A DNA stretch of 64,000 nucleotides from Rhabdornis inornatus (GCA_013397075.1 VWZS01003783.1:806185-870184), one strand, 5' to 3'. Shown: positions 49,865-63,867, counted from the first letter of the stretch. A program made the numbers and translations. The notes: generated by a model not told the origin, from the letters alone.

Positions 49865-52800
49865 GCAGCCTTCCACTATACCTCATTCCTTCCTACTTTC
49901 CTGCAATATCTTATTTTGCTTTTCTCTGATTTTTTTTACATATTTTTATTTCTGTGAGGTAATGAGCAAACTGAATGAATATGCTGAAAACCAGGCACAG
50001 CAACATTTTGGGTAGTATGTGGGACTTTAGCCATCCTCTCTAGACCCAGGTGACTCACGTGCCTGCATCAGGGGAGGTGGTGGCCAACAGGCTGTGGAGC
50101 CCTCAGCTGGGTTGACAGCTGAGCAAGTACTGAGGAATACTTGAAAAACAAGGAACTATTTTGTCCCCACTGATGAATACAAAATAACTACAATCTCAAC
50201 TATCATGTCTAATGTAGTAGATATGTGACAGCCTGTTCGATTTGTCTTGTGTCAGATCTAGAAGTCATACTTTGTCTCCATATTTTGAACCACAATTCGA
50301 TCAACTATTGATATTATTAAATCAACCTAATATGCCAGCAAATCATTAACTTGAACGTGAAACATGCAGGAAGAAATTATCTTAAGCCTTGATTAAACAC
50401 TCTGTTCATGTTTGTAAGTGTAAACCAGAACTACATGCAAACAATTTTTCTAGTATCAAAAGCAATCCTATAGCACTTTAATAGTATTTATTTACCCAGT
50501 AAAACAACATTACTTTGACTTCAGTCGAAGTCTTTCCAGAGTGAAGATTAAGGAAAGTGAAATTTCATACTATCATGGAAATATATATACAGTGCCTTTA
50601 CTGAGTCTAGTGACACAGCAGGGAACGTCTCAAAAATCCAGAATGTATTAATAAACTACTTTTAAAAGGCCATTTTCTCACAGGGACCAAAAAAATAATT
50701 CTGAGCTATTTTACTAAGATCAAGCTATTTCAAAACCACAAGACAAAAATCTATCACCTTCTTTTATTTTGTAAAACTGGCAAAAATGTAACATTTCAGC
50801 TATGAGCTTATTTTTTCTACCACGTCATTCTATTTCACAGTGCTGACAATCAAGATGTTTATAGTGCTATTAATATCAAACCTGCATATGTGGAGAGCCT
50901 TGGGAGTTGTTTTGATCCAAATTCTGCAGAAGTAAGTGTGCTGAGAACTGAAAACGAAACTGGAAATAAAATGTAACCTTTACCCTTAAATAAAATGTAA
51001 CACTTAGAACATTATATTAAAGCACGCAATGCATTCTACAACTATAAGAACACTTGGTTTAAGAATAAATTTCTTTTAAAAAGTGGTTTAAAGATCAGCC
51101 ATGTTATTCAGCTTGATAATGTTCATTTACAAACAAGGAAATAATAATTCTTTTTACCTGAGAAATTACCAGGTGAAAATATATGGCTTATGTTATAGTG
51201 GCTAGTAGAAATAAAGACATTTATTTCTCACTTCAAGGAGTCAAAGCATCCCACTCCTTTCTGAATAAAAAGTCACAGATAGCTACAATTAAAACAGCTG
51301 CAGGTGGGTGACTAACTGTAGGTAGCTACCAAGCTTTTGGCAATATTAATGACGACAGCAGGAAGGATAAACATGTCTTTATCATATAATTAATTAAAAT
51401 TACTATTGTTGTTGCTACTTATAATTTGAATCTCTGTGCTGAGCTTTACACTGTCTTAGACATGGAGAAACAAAGACAAAATTCCTTTCCCTTGGGAGTT
51501 AATGATCCAAAAATAACCCACTCACAGAAAATGTTTCTGCCAGGTGAGAGCATTGGTAGGTGGTGGCAGAGAATTATTCTCTGCCAGTTCTAAACTGGAT
51601 CAATAGATAATAAAGATATCTCACTCTACCAGACTGATGAGCACATTTCATGAGCATTGAAATCACATGTGGATACTGATAATATTGAGAGGAGAAAATC
51701 AAATTGGTTTAAAGAAATCTATAATGGTGTTTTATGAAATGTTATTCTGAAAGACTTTTACAATGAAAAAAAACAGAAATTTAAAGAACACTGTTATGAC
51801 TTTTCCTTTATATCAGGAACATAAAAAATTAATTATTTTTCTTCCGCTTTGGACTTTGCATGTTGCACTATTAAAGGATGCAAGATTTTTCCTGTGAGAT
51901 TTTACTGTCCTTTGGCGTCCTCTTAGTTTTTCTGTTTATTTATTCACTCAGATTTCACAGATTCACAAAGAATTTTCTGTGCAGTTCTTTTGCAGAAGTT
52001 TGTTCTGAATAGGCAGAGGTATAGCCATAGGAGAAATCAAGCAAAAAAGAAATGTTTTAATAAAAAAACTTGAAATTTCAAAAAATAATAATTTTTCAAT
52101 TTAATTTGGATGTGAGTTTTTATTTCTATCTTCTTTATCTTTCTCATTCTACCTAAAACTAAACCACAGCTAGAAGTAAAAAATGAAAGTACAAATAGCA
52201 CTTGTTATAGGTCAGAGAGGACTCTAGAAATGTAAACATTTAAATATTGATATTACATGACGTAAGATGCCTTGAATTATTTTCAATTATTAAACAACTG
52301 CTCCCCAGTCATACAGAAATTTTGGTGTCATCTCTTCATAGTAATGAAGAAGGAATTGACCTCCAATCATAACATAATTCTCATTTTTCTTAACAAATAA
52401 GCATATACTATGAGAATTATTCCCTTTGCTTTTATCCTTTATCAAACAAAGTTATATAATTACACTGTGCAACAAAGGCATGAAAACTCCGCCAGTTTCA
52501 TGCAGTATCCATCTCTTTCCAGAGCAAGACAAAAAGTATTTTTGTTATACCTATCCAAGTAACCAAACAGAGGTATTATAATGGTGCTGAAGGAATTACT
52601 TGATTTTAAGAACCCATTTTTCCTTCTTTGTCCTTCATATTGCTGTCAGAATAAATCAAAAGATTTTAATATTCAAAAAACAGGGTAAGAATAAAATATT
52701 AACATCTTTTGTCAGTTCAATTATTCGTTCATTTACTATAGAGAATGAAACAGTCTTTGAACAGGGTTTTTTTCTTTCGGGTGAGTTTTCTATGGAATGA

Positions 52801-55329
52801 AAGTGGGTTTCTTAATGATGCATTATAGCACAGTAATACCTTAGAAACAAGGCAGTATTGGTTTGAAATCTACACAGTATGGCATATTTAGTTATTCAGC
52901 AAAAGACTGCATTCCTAGTGGTCCTTTTTCTTATAATTGTCCCCTTGTTATAAGTGTTTCAAGGTCTTTGAGATTAAGTTTGGACAGATCACATGGTGTA
53001 TTAGGCAGTCATGTAAACAGGATTTGTGTTGATTTTGTGAGAAGCTATGAAATAAAATGCACTAAAATCCACTAGCATTAGTGCAGTAGTATGCTTTTGA
53101 GTGATGCAAGATCCAAAATTACATGATGGGAGATTTTGAGAAGAACATGAAATTTTATATAATGGTGCATGAGCAGATGAAGGGAGTCAAAAAAGCACTA
53201 GAATGACCCACAAACATAAGTAGGGAAGAACACATCATTGCTACCTCCCTTTCTGCTTTTATTGATGAAATTAGTTCACACAGTGCTTCATTTTGCTTAT
53301 AAAAGCCTTTATCCTGAGCTTACATCAATCACCCTTTACAAAAACTGATACAGTCAAATCAGGCTGGAATGCAATAACGTCTTTACACAACCAAGCCAAA
53401 GAAAGTAATCAGCTATAAAGAAACCAAATCCAAGAACTATCTCTTTCCTCCACAAATACAAGCTCTAAGCATATTTTTATCATTCACAATGTGTGAGTGT
53501 TTCAGCATGTCCTGCAGACCGGGAAATATTAGGAAGCAATTTGGTCATATTGGAAGTGAATGCAAATCATTCTGCTCGAGTAAAATGACTTTGTAGAGGT
53601 GGGGTGGCAGAGGATTTGCCTTCATCTAGGAAAAGAAACAAGATGGGGAGTCTTTAATTGTGGGCTGCTTTGCCTCAGACTGCTCGAGTTTGCTGTTCAG
53701 GAGCAGTGGCACTGCATCCCACACTGCCTCTCCTGCAATCTGTTCAGGCAAGGACCGTCCATCTGCTGGGTTTAAACAGACCCCCAGTTGCTTATGTGTT
53801 TGTTCACAGATGTAGGTAGGAGGTTTGAACTGCGGGCTTCTAAAACTCGAATCCAAGATTATGAGACACATTTGCAAACATGCTTGCATATAACAGTCTT
53901 ATCTCTTTGCTGGGAAATGCTCTATTGTTTGACTTGCAAATCAGTTCCCTTTAAATTGAAACATGGTAGTGATACTTGTGCATATAAAATTAAATTTGCA
54001 CAATATCACTTCTATTTAGTCAAGAACTATAAAATATACAATGACAGGAAACATTAAGGACAGCATCCATGAAATTATTATACATGAAATAGAAATTATT
54101 TGACAAGAGAAAGATTTGCAAGAGGAGTGTGTTTCCAAGAGATTTGGTTCTCAGACTATGGAAAATGTAGCACTTGAAAATAACATTATAATTTCAATTG
54201 ATTCGCAAGGGTCTTCTACAAGTAAAACAATTGCTATATTTTTAACAATGGACTGAATTGGCCTCTTTATAGGAAAATTACAGATATTTCACTTTGATTG
54301 CAACTGAAAGAGTTTTCTAATTCTTTCAGCCTTTCCTTGGGAATGTCTCTTTCTCCTGAAAGCGAGTTCTTGGTATTGGAAAGTAAGTGTGGAATACGAT
54401 GGAAAGGGTACAGAACAAAGTGCTCCAACACATGACTATCAGTTTTGAGAAGAAGAATCCTTGTAGGAAGATGTTACTATGATTTTAATAAAATACTAAA
54501 TGGGTTTTTCTTCCTACTCTACCAGCTGGAACAGACCATTCGATTACAATCCACAGATAAGGTTTGGGTTCACTTGCAAGAGTAATTTTATGGGACAAGG
54601 CTAATGCTCTTATTATCTCTGAGTTTTATGGTTCATTATTTGCTACCTTCTATGCACACAATTTGGTTTGGAAAAAAAAAACAAACTTGATCAGTGAATC
54701 ACAGGTGATGTATGGACACGGTGACACAGGTGACATGGAAGATTTCACTTTCATCCTAAACGCATGTTTCTTTAAGTACCAAAAGGAAAAAATCCTCATT
54801 ATAAAATGAAAGAGCAGATTCTCAGTTCTCTGTGTGGCTTTTCAACGCATCCAGAGTGATTCAGCTGCTGAGCTGCAGAAGGAGACTAACCTGCCCAACA
54901 TCCCTAGAACACAGTTATATTCCCAGATGCTGTTCTGCAGGATGATTGAAACACAACTGAGAAAGAATTCTATCAACTACCTAGGCAAGCTAGACCACAT
55001 TTGTCAAGTCTATATTATTAGTTACAGGATGCTAGCTTTTGTTATCAGTTTTATAGTATTCCAGGTAGTGTTGATTCTACTTTACATCTTCAGTTTTTTA
55101 CAATTTTTAAAAATTTTCTTGATGTGAGTGAAGTTAAACCAGGACTTAGATACCAGTCTTGCTAGGTACTGAGTGTACTTGAGAAGTGAGTAATTTCAGA
55201 TCTTACCAATATAGTAGGATTTGGCCCATAGGCAAATGGAAGGAATAGTAGAGTAAAGGCAAGACTTAACAGCTAAATGGTGCTGCCCATTGATAGACAT
55301 CTCTGGGAAAATCCTGGAAGTTGGCAACG
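49865..55329. other. Non-coding DNA with one candidate conserved element
   Basis: A GC-richer patch at 50020-50130 holds a CTCAGCTG/CAGCTGAG inverted repeat (50102-50109 and 50116-50123) and might be a remnant of the CR1 that precedes the LTR. A candidate conserved stretch lies at 53330-53640. The 97-codon frame at 54834-55127 has no recognised similarity. Confidence 0.5.
53330..53640. other. Candidate conserved non-coding element
   Basis: The stretch is free of recognised repeats. It contains a perfect octamer ATGCAAAT (53560-53567, POU-factor consensus) followed by CTCGAG (53575-53580), with CpGs in AACGTC and ACCGGG. The call rests on motif content and composition only. Confidence 0.22.
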
Positions 55330-56125
55330 AACGTTTCATAGAATTAGAGAGTGGGTTTGTGTTCAAAAGGACTTTCAGAGGTCATATAGTACAAACCTCC
55401 TGCAAAGAGTACGGGCATCAACTCGACCTGGTTGCTCAGAGCCCCATCCAACATGACCTTGAAAGTTTCCAGGGATGGGTCACCTACCACCTCACTGGAA
55501 AACCTGTTCCAGTGTCTCACCACCTCTTCATTAAAAAAATCAGAAAATCAGCCTTATATCAAGCCTGAACCATCTACTTATTTCTAAAACATTGCCCCTT
55601 GTCCTATCACAATAGGCCCTACTAAAATGTCTGTCCCCATCTTTCTTGTAGGCCCTCTTCAGGTTCTGGCAGGCTGCTATAAGGTGTCCCTGGAAGCTTC
55701 TCCTCTCCAACTTGAACAACCTCAACTCTCCCAGCCTTTCCTCGTAGGAGATGTATCCCAAACTTCAGATCATTTTGGGGACATTCCTCTGGACTTGCTC
55801 CATCAGATCCATGTCCTTCCTGTGCTGGGACCCCAGAGCTGGGTGCAGAACTCCAGGTGGGGTCTCAGCAGAGCAGAGCAGAAGGGGAGGATCACCTCCC
55901 TCCACCTGCTGACCAAGCTGCTTTGGATGCCGCCCAGGATATGGTTTGCTTTCTGGGTTGTGAGTGCACATCATTGGCTCATGACCATCTCTTCAATCCA
56001 ACAGAACACACAAGCCTTTGCCAGCAGGACTGCTCTCTATCTCTTCATCCCCCAAAACTGTATTTATACCCTTACCCAGGTGCAGCACCTTTCATTTGGT
56101 TCTCTTGAACCTTATGATATTCACA
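55330..56125 (-). mobile_element. Longest CR1 LINE fragment in the window (~0.8 kb)
   Basis: The plus strand starts 'tttcatagaatt' and continues through 'aaaggactttcagaggtcat', 'ttccagggatgggtcacc', 'aacctgttccagtgtctcac', 'tcttcattaaaaa', 'ccccttgtcctatcac', 'caggctgctataaggtgtcc', 'ctcccagcctttcctcgtag', 'gacttgctccatcagatcca', 'gtgctgggaccccagagctg' and 'ttactcaggtgcagcacc'-like text. These match CR1 blocks in reverse order well past the short 3' tail. The terminal octamers are reduced to one unit. The 175-codon plus-strand frame at 55627-56154 and the DRTRGNVLEI frame on the minus strand are repeat-derived. Confidence 0.92.
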
Positions 56126-56839
56126 AGTACAAAACACAAGTATATTGTCCTTAACAAACTAATAGAAACTGATTTCAAATACATTTGTGACTTAGATTGT
56201 TATATGTTATCAATTTAATTTTACTAGTACTTGCTTTGAGAGACCTAAATTTGCTTTTACAAGAAAAACTGACACAATCAGTACAGAGCAGCTACAGAAA
56301 CAAAAGTTGCATTCTTCAAACAATAAAATCCTTCAATAAAACCAGCATACCTGAGTTAGAGTCAGCAGGATTATGTGTTTATATTCAGTACTCATACTCC
56401 ATAGACCTGTTTGCAAGTATAGAACTGATCTGTACTGGTGAAGGCAAAAAATGGATATGTTTAAAGCACTTTTGATCCTGAGCATCCCTTGAGGTACTGA
56501 CTGTGCATGAGCACTTGGCAGTTTCCATCCCCTAAAAGAAGATACGCTGCAAAAATGCTGATGAATATTCTCCTAACTTCCATCTAGCTATCACATAATG
56601 TAGAATATTTTGTATTTTTAAAGTAAATTTTTAAAAAGTATTGGTGGCAGGGGGTATAATTTTAAACATTTTTGTGATTTTAATGATTTAATGTTTTGTT
56701 TTTGACCAGCTTAAGGAACAGTTAGCATTTTTCAGGAAGCACTGAATGTGAATTGGATGGCTCGACATTACAGGGGAAGAAAAGAACACACAAAAAAAAT
56801 CCTATTTAAGATGCAGCTAGGATGCTCACTCTAGAGGAG

Positions 56840-57075
56840 AACAGCTGTGTGGAACAGTTATTATGCAATAAATTCCCAGCCTGGCGCTCTAACTTTCCTG
56901 TGTAGATAACCCCCAAAACCATTCAGGCAGGTCAGGGAAGTGCCTGCTTCTTTTGCCATTAACGTGAGTTACAGCTGTTTACAATTGCTGCAGTCTAAAT
57001 GGAGAAAGCAAGCATTAACAACATAAAACAATGATCCCACTATGAAATGCGTCTCTGCAAAATTTATATTTGAAG
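56840..57075. other. Candidate conserved non-coding element
   Basis: Balanced composition, no repeat similarity, and closely spaced motifs: TTATGCAATAAA, CTGGCGCTC, CATTAACGTGAG, the E-box CAGCTG at 56972-56977 and ATGCGTCTC. Of all stretches in the window this one looks most like a vertebrate enhancer, but only an alignment can show conservation. Confidence 0.3.
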
Positions 57076-59679
57076 TTCAATGTCTGTCATGTGTTCTAAG
57101 TTCCTAGTTCAAATATGTTTAGCTTAAAATTAAAAAGCTTATTCCATCTGCTAGCCCTGCATATTCAATTTTAAATTTGTAATGTGAGGCTTCTGTGTCT
57201 TGGTTCCAATACCATTTATGGTGAAGATTCAACAGAACAAATTCTTCTTATATTTCTGTTCATGACATGTGAATCAGAATTCTGCCTCTGTGTGTATGCA
57301 TGAGTAAAAAAGAAAAAGAATAATTGTTTCAGTAAACAGACATGGCTTTTGTCTCTCACAAAAGATATATACATGTTAATAATTGTAATTTTTAAGGACA
57401 GAGCTTCTGAGATTCTTAGCTGGTGGTAAATTGTTATGACAAATAATATTTTAACTCATCTCTATCAATACCAGCCGCTGGATCTGGCTCATATACAACT
57501 GTTGAAACAAATAATCAGCTTCTGTTTTATTTGAGTTTTATGAGAGAAGTTTCCCAAAAATTAAACAATCCAACTTTTCAATTTCAGATTCAGACAATTA
57601 ATATTGGTGCTAAGCATTGCAACTTGTGTTACACAAGATGTTGGACAATTTGTAGCTGGTTTTGAAAATCAGAAAAATTAGGGTCATTAGTTTTTTTCTT
57701 CTTTAAGGAAAAATCCTTTTTCCTCACAACAGGGAAGGGGATTAAAGTTTTGAATGAAATATCCTTTTTTTTTAATCATAAGCTGTCTTAAATGCCTGAA
57801 AAACAGTGGTTACCTTCCCACACGGAAGATTTGGAGAAAATGACTGCAGAGTCAGTAGGATAATAGAAAAAGAAGTGTCAGCTTGCTGATATCATCCTGT
57901 TGTATCCATATTTTTAATTTTGGTTTCAGAGCAACAGAAAAAAACAACACTTCTTAGGGTTTCATTTTTCTGTCATCTAGTTGACAGCAACAGAAGAGTC
58001 TGAAGAAGTGACTAGGAAAAAGAATGCTGGAAAGAAACAAGTCAAAATTGTCAGAAAGAAAGTACCTTCCAGATACATCCCAGGCTTCAAGATGACATAT
58101 TTTCAATTTCATGGCCAAAGAGTGAAAGTCAGGCTATAGAGGAGTAATAAGTAAAATCAACATTTACTATGGTGAAGCCAGCTTTATGTTTTTAGCTGAA
58201 CAATGTATGCTGACATAGCCATTCCTTTTCTCCTGTGCCCAGGAATTCCTCTACCCAGGAATAAGTGCTGATCACATGGGAGGCAGACTGTGTGAGCAGA
58301 TTAAGAAAGGAAAGCAGAGGTAAAATGTGCTGCTGACTCATATTAGGTGTAAGAGACAAAGCCCTACGCTGAGTGACAGCAGGGAAAGTATCACTATCAG
58401 GCCAGCTAAACTGCCAGATTATCTGTGGATTTTTTGTATAGACTTGCATGTCTGCTTGCCAAGACTATTTTACATTTGATGGAGGAGAAAAAGGAACAGA
58501 AAATTCTTTGTCTGTATATAAAAGATGTAAAAGGAGATAACTTTTTTTTTTTAACAAGACAGCCAATTGCACTTTTGCTGTCATGCCTAGAAAAATGTAA
58601 CAGGACATTCAACGTGAATATTATTTGAAATGTAAAGGAACAATTCAAAACTCATTGTCTCTTGCTGTATAGAGGTTTTTTTGCAATTATTTTAAGTTAT
58701 AAATTTGTTAGCTAGGAAGCTTGAAATATGAATTTTAATTATTTTCTCCACAATTGCCTGGAAGAGAATTTGAGACTATGTAATGAAACCAGAACTCTGA
58801 GGATGTTAGACTCCTGTGTCCTAAAAACCAGAAAATATGTAGGCCATATGGATGCAACTTGGTTAAATATGACAATCTCTGTTTGAATTTGAGAATCGAA
58901 TACTTTTGAGTGCTACAATCTACAGCCCAGAGACTCTTTGCTGAGATAAATTTCTGTTTGACTTAAAATAAATGATATTTGATAAAGTCTTAAATTGCTC
59001 ACAGACATTTTAGGAAGGACATTGGATATAATTGTCATTATTAAGAATGACGTGATTCAATATGAATTATTAAATCACAAATGCTAGTCATTGCTAATAT
59101 AAAGGCTGCATTGTTTGCAACTAAGAATAGTTTGAAACTAGAACTTTGGTGACTGGAGATGTTTTTTGTCTCTTGACCTACAGTTTGTTAGTTGCTGTCT
59201 GAAACAGACTATTATCATCTAATAGACATGCAGAATTTGGGAATGGAAGAGGACATGATATGAACTTTGACATTTTCTAACTGCTTTACTGGAAATTTGT
59301 TAGGAAATACTGATGATGATATTGCTGACTTAAATTTTCCCACCCTCACCAAAAATTATTATATTGATATGAGACTGCATCTAGGAAAGGATAGTATGAA
59401 AGATATTCACATTCCTGTGCCAACTTTTGAATCTTTTCTTCTTTTTTATATTTGTAGGAATTGAGTTATTTCACAAGATGATAAGGGACAGATTATAGGT
59501 TCCTCATTTTCATGTTTGTTTTGTTGCTATTAAGCAGAGCTGCAATGGCTTCAGGCTAGAGTTCTGTTGCTGAAATTATTCTGTTTCAAGTTAAGAAATA
59601 TTTATTTATTTTTTATTTATCAGTGGTTAATTATCTGGGGATATGTATGATTTATACTTGAACATTATAATTTGTTTTA

Positions 59680-59721
59680 TATTTCTCTGCTGTGATTTGT
59701 TACGTATTTCTCTGGTGTGAT
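59680..59721. repeat. Short direct repeat, 25-bp period
   Basis: TATTTCTCTGCTGTGAT at 59680 recurs at 59705 as TATTTCTCTGGTGTGAT (16 of 17 identical), a small old tandem duplication. Confidence 0.8.
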
Positions 59722-61734
59722 AAAGAATATCAAGCAAACAATATAAATGCTTAGATATTAAATAAGTTCATAAAATTGGTAAATAAAACTCATATTCTGT
59801 GGTAATTGGGTGTGCTTATTAGCATTTGAAATGTGGTAGTAGAATATACAGCTAATGTTTGGTAGGCAGCTGTTGTTCTCAAGGAAAAGTAAAATATTTT
59901 CTGTAAATTGCATATTTTTAAATTATTCTAAATTCAAAATTTTAAAGAATAAATTTTTAAAAGAGCAGCGTGTAGAGATAATTTTTTTTTTTTTTGTAAC
60001 TGAGTTAAAACTACTCTGGCCATTGCAGATCACCTGTTGTTAAACATCATTAAAATAATCCCATGAAATAAAACTTCTATTTTTCATTTTTTGTCTCTAA
60101 TATTATCATAGATATTGTATGTAAGTGGAGAGAAGAAAAAAACAATTTTAAATATGTAAGATATTAGGGCTCTGCTGCTCAGGCTTTGATACTTTAAACT
60201 TGGGTTACTTTGATAAATAGTCTTTTTCTTTGCTGACATACACTGACACACAAATGCACAGAGCATTATTAGAGCAGGAGTACACTTAATGACATCCAGT
60301 TTACTCAGGATCCTGATGATACAGGAAAGGTCATCTGCACCTTTCATTTCTGTCTTCCAATATTCACAGGGTTTGAGGTTTTTTTGAGATTTAGAGATTA
60401 AAAAAATGCAGAATCATACTTTATTTTACAAGCCAGAGGATGTCTCACCACTGCTGAGTGAAAAAAAACTGAAAGCAAACATGTCACCCCTTTTTCCCTT
60501 GTTATTCTTCCTGCCACTGGTACTCTATTATTACTAGCAAATGCTTTGTGAAGGTGGTAGAAGTCTGGACTCAAAAAAGAGACAAACATAATCATGGAAA
60601 TTTTAAGTCAGTTCCAAAAGCAGATTTGTAAGTTCTCCTCAAAAAGGATCTTAGGATTACAATCAGCTTAATTGAAAAACTGGGCTAAAGATAGTTTGGT
60701 TTATAGCTTGCAGGTATATCAAGATACAAACATAACCATTACAGAAGCACTTGCTTCAAATTTTGTTTCCCAAAAGATACCTTCTCACTGCATCCTGCTC
60801 TTCCCAGCAGCTGAGGTGATGGAGACAGCAGAGCCCACCTGGAGCTCCAGCAAGGACACCTGCTCTGTGCTCACTAATTCAGCATGTGATGGGACAAAGG
60901 GGCTCACTGCAGCAGATCACGCTGTGTATGGCAAAAGGAAGGAAAATCAGGCCTGGGAATGCTTTACAGGTGCAGATAGACACTGACCATCACAGCTGAC
61001 TCAGTGGAACTGCAGCCACAGAGTAGTGACCTGGCACACAGTAGTTTCATTCTTTTCTTTTGGACAGAATCTTAGACTAGAAACTTGGCAATCTTTCTTT
61101 CCTGTGTATAATGACAAGTGAAAAAGAAATGGATCGTTTCTAACCATTGAGTGAGGCAGCTCTGACTCACCCTGTTCTCACACCTAATGTGCAAATGCCC
61201 ATCATTCATTGGCCCAGCACAGCCAAAACCTTGCACTCATGACAGTCATTCCTTTAACTCACTTTTACTACAGTCACTGCCTTGATATTCACAATATGGA
61301 CTATTAGAGAGCTTCAGTATAAATTAGGCACACTCTATAATCACATGGATCAGACTATGGCTATTTCTTGGAGTGTGTAGAGTGACTCTTTTTTGTTTCT
61401 CAGGAACTTTTCTCACTACTTATTCCAATTTACAATGTTTACATCTTCAAGTAGTATCTCCTAACATAAAATATAACTTTATACATGTTTAAATGTGTCT
61501 GATCACGTTCAGCGTGACTAGGTAAGCATAGATTTCATTTTCATAGTGTCTTTTAGTGCTTTGTAAACATAGAATCAAATCATAATCTTAAGTAAGTAGT
61601 GAATAACTGGCTTTTTACACTTATTCAGTAGATATATCTGTAAACTTCATATTTAAACTGGTAAAGAAGTGTGATTTTAGAAAGCTCCATTACTATGATC
61701 ACAGAAATATATACGAATTCATTTATACATATTT

Positions 61735-61850
61735 TATAAGAAATTTTTTGTATCTATAGCTATACCGTATATGGATGTCATATATATGTGTATGTGTCGC
61801 ATATAGATGCATATATGTGAGTGCATGTATAGTTATATAAAATATCATAT
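61735..61850. repeat. TA/TG-rich simple sequence
   Basis: Interrupted TATATG, TGTATG and GCATATA motifs dominate. It is probably a decayed dinucleotide microsatellite. Confidence 0.7.
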
Positions 61851-63682
61851 GTACCTATAAAATGGTTATTCTTTCCCCATTCTGAAAAGGAGACTTTAAG
61901 ACTCAAATACTTCAATAGACTGGAATTCCAACCACATATTCACGAGAAGAATTAAGATTTGTTAGATTTCAAAAGATAGTATTTTTCAGCCTTCAGAATT
62001 AAAATGGTCTGTTTATAATTTGGATTTAAGCTGTGAAAGTCTGTTAAAACATCTGGTAAGTGTATAATTGAACTTTGCTCTCTAAGATCATTCCATCCAT
62101 GAAGTACTTGAAAGTACTATATTAGGTGACCTCGGGACCTACAACAATTATGGTTGCAGTGTTTTAGCCCTGAATATAAGATTTCACTTAACAATGTTGT
62201 TTAGGTTCTATTGCTGGGGAGTAAAAATAATTTGAAATTTAACGGGTTAAATTTGCTTCAGATGGCATTTTGTGCTTGCATGTTATAAATGAAATTGTAT
62301 TTTATTTACAAATAAATATTTATGTTCCAAGCATTGTCTTGTTACAAGCCATATTTGTTTGGTTCAGGCCAAATACATTTTTACAAGTGACCTAAGCTAG
62401 ATATTCACAAAGTTGGACACTATTTTATTGGCACAGAATTTTGTTAAGTGACTTGTAGAATGATATTGGATGATGAATGATGGTCCCTTTATCTTCATAA
62501 TCTTCCTCTGTAGTTCAGCTTTTTCACTGAATTCTTTCTCCATCCTTGTGAAAAACTTCATTATCCTGGCTTCCTCTAAGCCTGTCATCTAGACACCATG
62601 CCTAGTTTCTCATGTCCAGGTTGTCTGGCAGATGTTTTCTGCATAATTATTCTAACAGGTGATACCATTGATTTCTCCTCTGAAAACTTTCCCCTGAAAA
62701 GCCCATTGACCTTGTATTTGAATGACTGAAAGATCTTTTCTATTCATTCCCCTCAATGCCTAAAGATTTTTTAGCTTTTTATGTATTTTTCATGTATTTG
62801 TAGCCCTGTATATTTTTAATATATATTTGTGTAGCTTCTAGTATTTTTCCTGCCCTCTCTCATAGTTTAGCAAGTACTTACTAATACATTCTTGAAATAC
62901 CGTTTAGTCTTATTCTTAAGAAGAGAATTCCTGACAAGGACATCTATTTTCTATGAGAACTTAAGAGACATAACAAGAAAATATAGCAAAAAGCCCGTGG
63001 ACCAGCTCCTAAGGCTGACACAGGGGTGGGTTACTGGGATAACTTATTTCCTATTGAAGGTACTGGCTAGATATACTAATTAATTAACCTTATAAAAATC
63101 ATAGAAATACTGTATCATGCATGTGCAATGCCATGTTTTGTGCACCTGAAACTTTAATTAAAGAATTGATTTTATATCTTACTGCTCTAACTCTGTTGCA
63201 AGGTTGTTTTTTTTTCTTTTGTTATTAGGCAACACCCTTACAACAAAATTTTTACTGATTTTCCTAGAATACAGTTGTGTAAAGATTTTTGCTGAAGTAT
63301 TACTCTAAGCACTCTTCTCTGCCTCCTAAAGTTCCCACTTCTTTACTACATCAGAAATTACTTGCCTTTGTTTCCAAGATTTATTCAATCTTTCTTCACC
63401 TTGCACATTACTACTTCTTCCAGCTTGTCATCCTGAAAGGCTGACTCCTGTGTGTGCAACATTTCTGTCACTCTTTTCTCTGATTTTCAAACCAAGTCTT
63501 TCTGCTTTCTCCCACAGTGCCCTTCATTGTTGTAGTGCACAAGTTTTAAGTTTACTATAAGTTGATTTTATTTAGAATTGTAATGGTTTCTCCCTGATGT
63601 CCCCCCTTTTGTAATGGTCTGCCCCAGGTCTCCCTTTCCCGCCCTTGCCCTGTTGCACCTCCCCAAACCCCTCACAGTTAGT

Positions 63683-63806
63683 TGTCAATCCTCCCCGGGC
63701 CCTCCCATATACCCAGAATGCTCCCTGTTCTTCTCCCTCAAACCACTCCCTAGTCCATGTCAATCCTCCCTGGCCCCTCTCGATATTCTAGAATGTTCCG
63801 TGTCAG
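63683..63806 (+). repeat. Imperfect ~50-bp duplication inside the LTR, 75-bp offset
   Basis: TGTCAATCCTCCCCGGGCCC at 63683 recurs at 63758 as TGTCAATCCTCCCTGGCCCC. In both copies AGAATG(C/T)TCC follows about 30 bases later. Such U3 duplications often act as enhancer repeats in retroviruses; that role is inferred here. Confidence 0.85.
63785..63799 (+). promoter_or_regulatory. Perfect heat-shock element match in LTR U3
   Basis: ATTCTAGAATGTTCC contains TTC-NN-GAA-NN-TTC, three alternating pentamers as bound by heat-shock factor trimers. The matching place in the upstream copy of the duplication (about 63711-63724) has GAA but not the flanking TTCs. The position lies about 175 bases upstream of the TATA-like box. 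Binding is inferred from the consensus only. Confidence 0.5.
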
Positions 63807-63847
63807 TTAGTGTTTTCTATGTTTGTGATCTGTCCCCGTGTTCTGTA

Positions 63848-63855
63848 CCCCGCCC
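63848..63855 (+). promoter_or_regulatory. GC box (Sp1-like)
   Basis: CCCCGCCC, the reverse complement of the GGGCGGGG core, sits between the duplication and the CCAAT boxes. Confidence 0.45.
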
Positions 63856-63867
63856 AAGTGTTACCCC

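Larger units (their letters stand above)
56126..63578. other. Non-coding DNA with one candidate conserved element
   Basis: Contains a candidate conserved element at 56840-57075, poly-T runs (for example about 59983-59995) and a TA/TG-rich simple tract at about 61735-61850. The frame at 60672-60986 (104 codons) has no recognised family. No transposon is identified. Confidence 0.5.

Noticed and set aside
54834..55127. 97-codon frame with a hydrophobic C-terminal part
   Set aside because: The hydrophobic part is simply T-rich DNA read in frame; no family is recognised.
55627..56154. 175-codon plus-strand frame
   Set aside because: It runs antisense through a CR1 LINE fragment; GC-rich CR1 sequence often stays open by chance.
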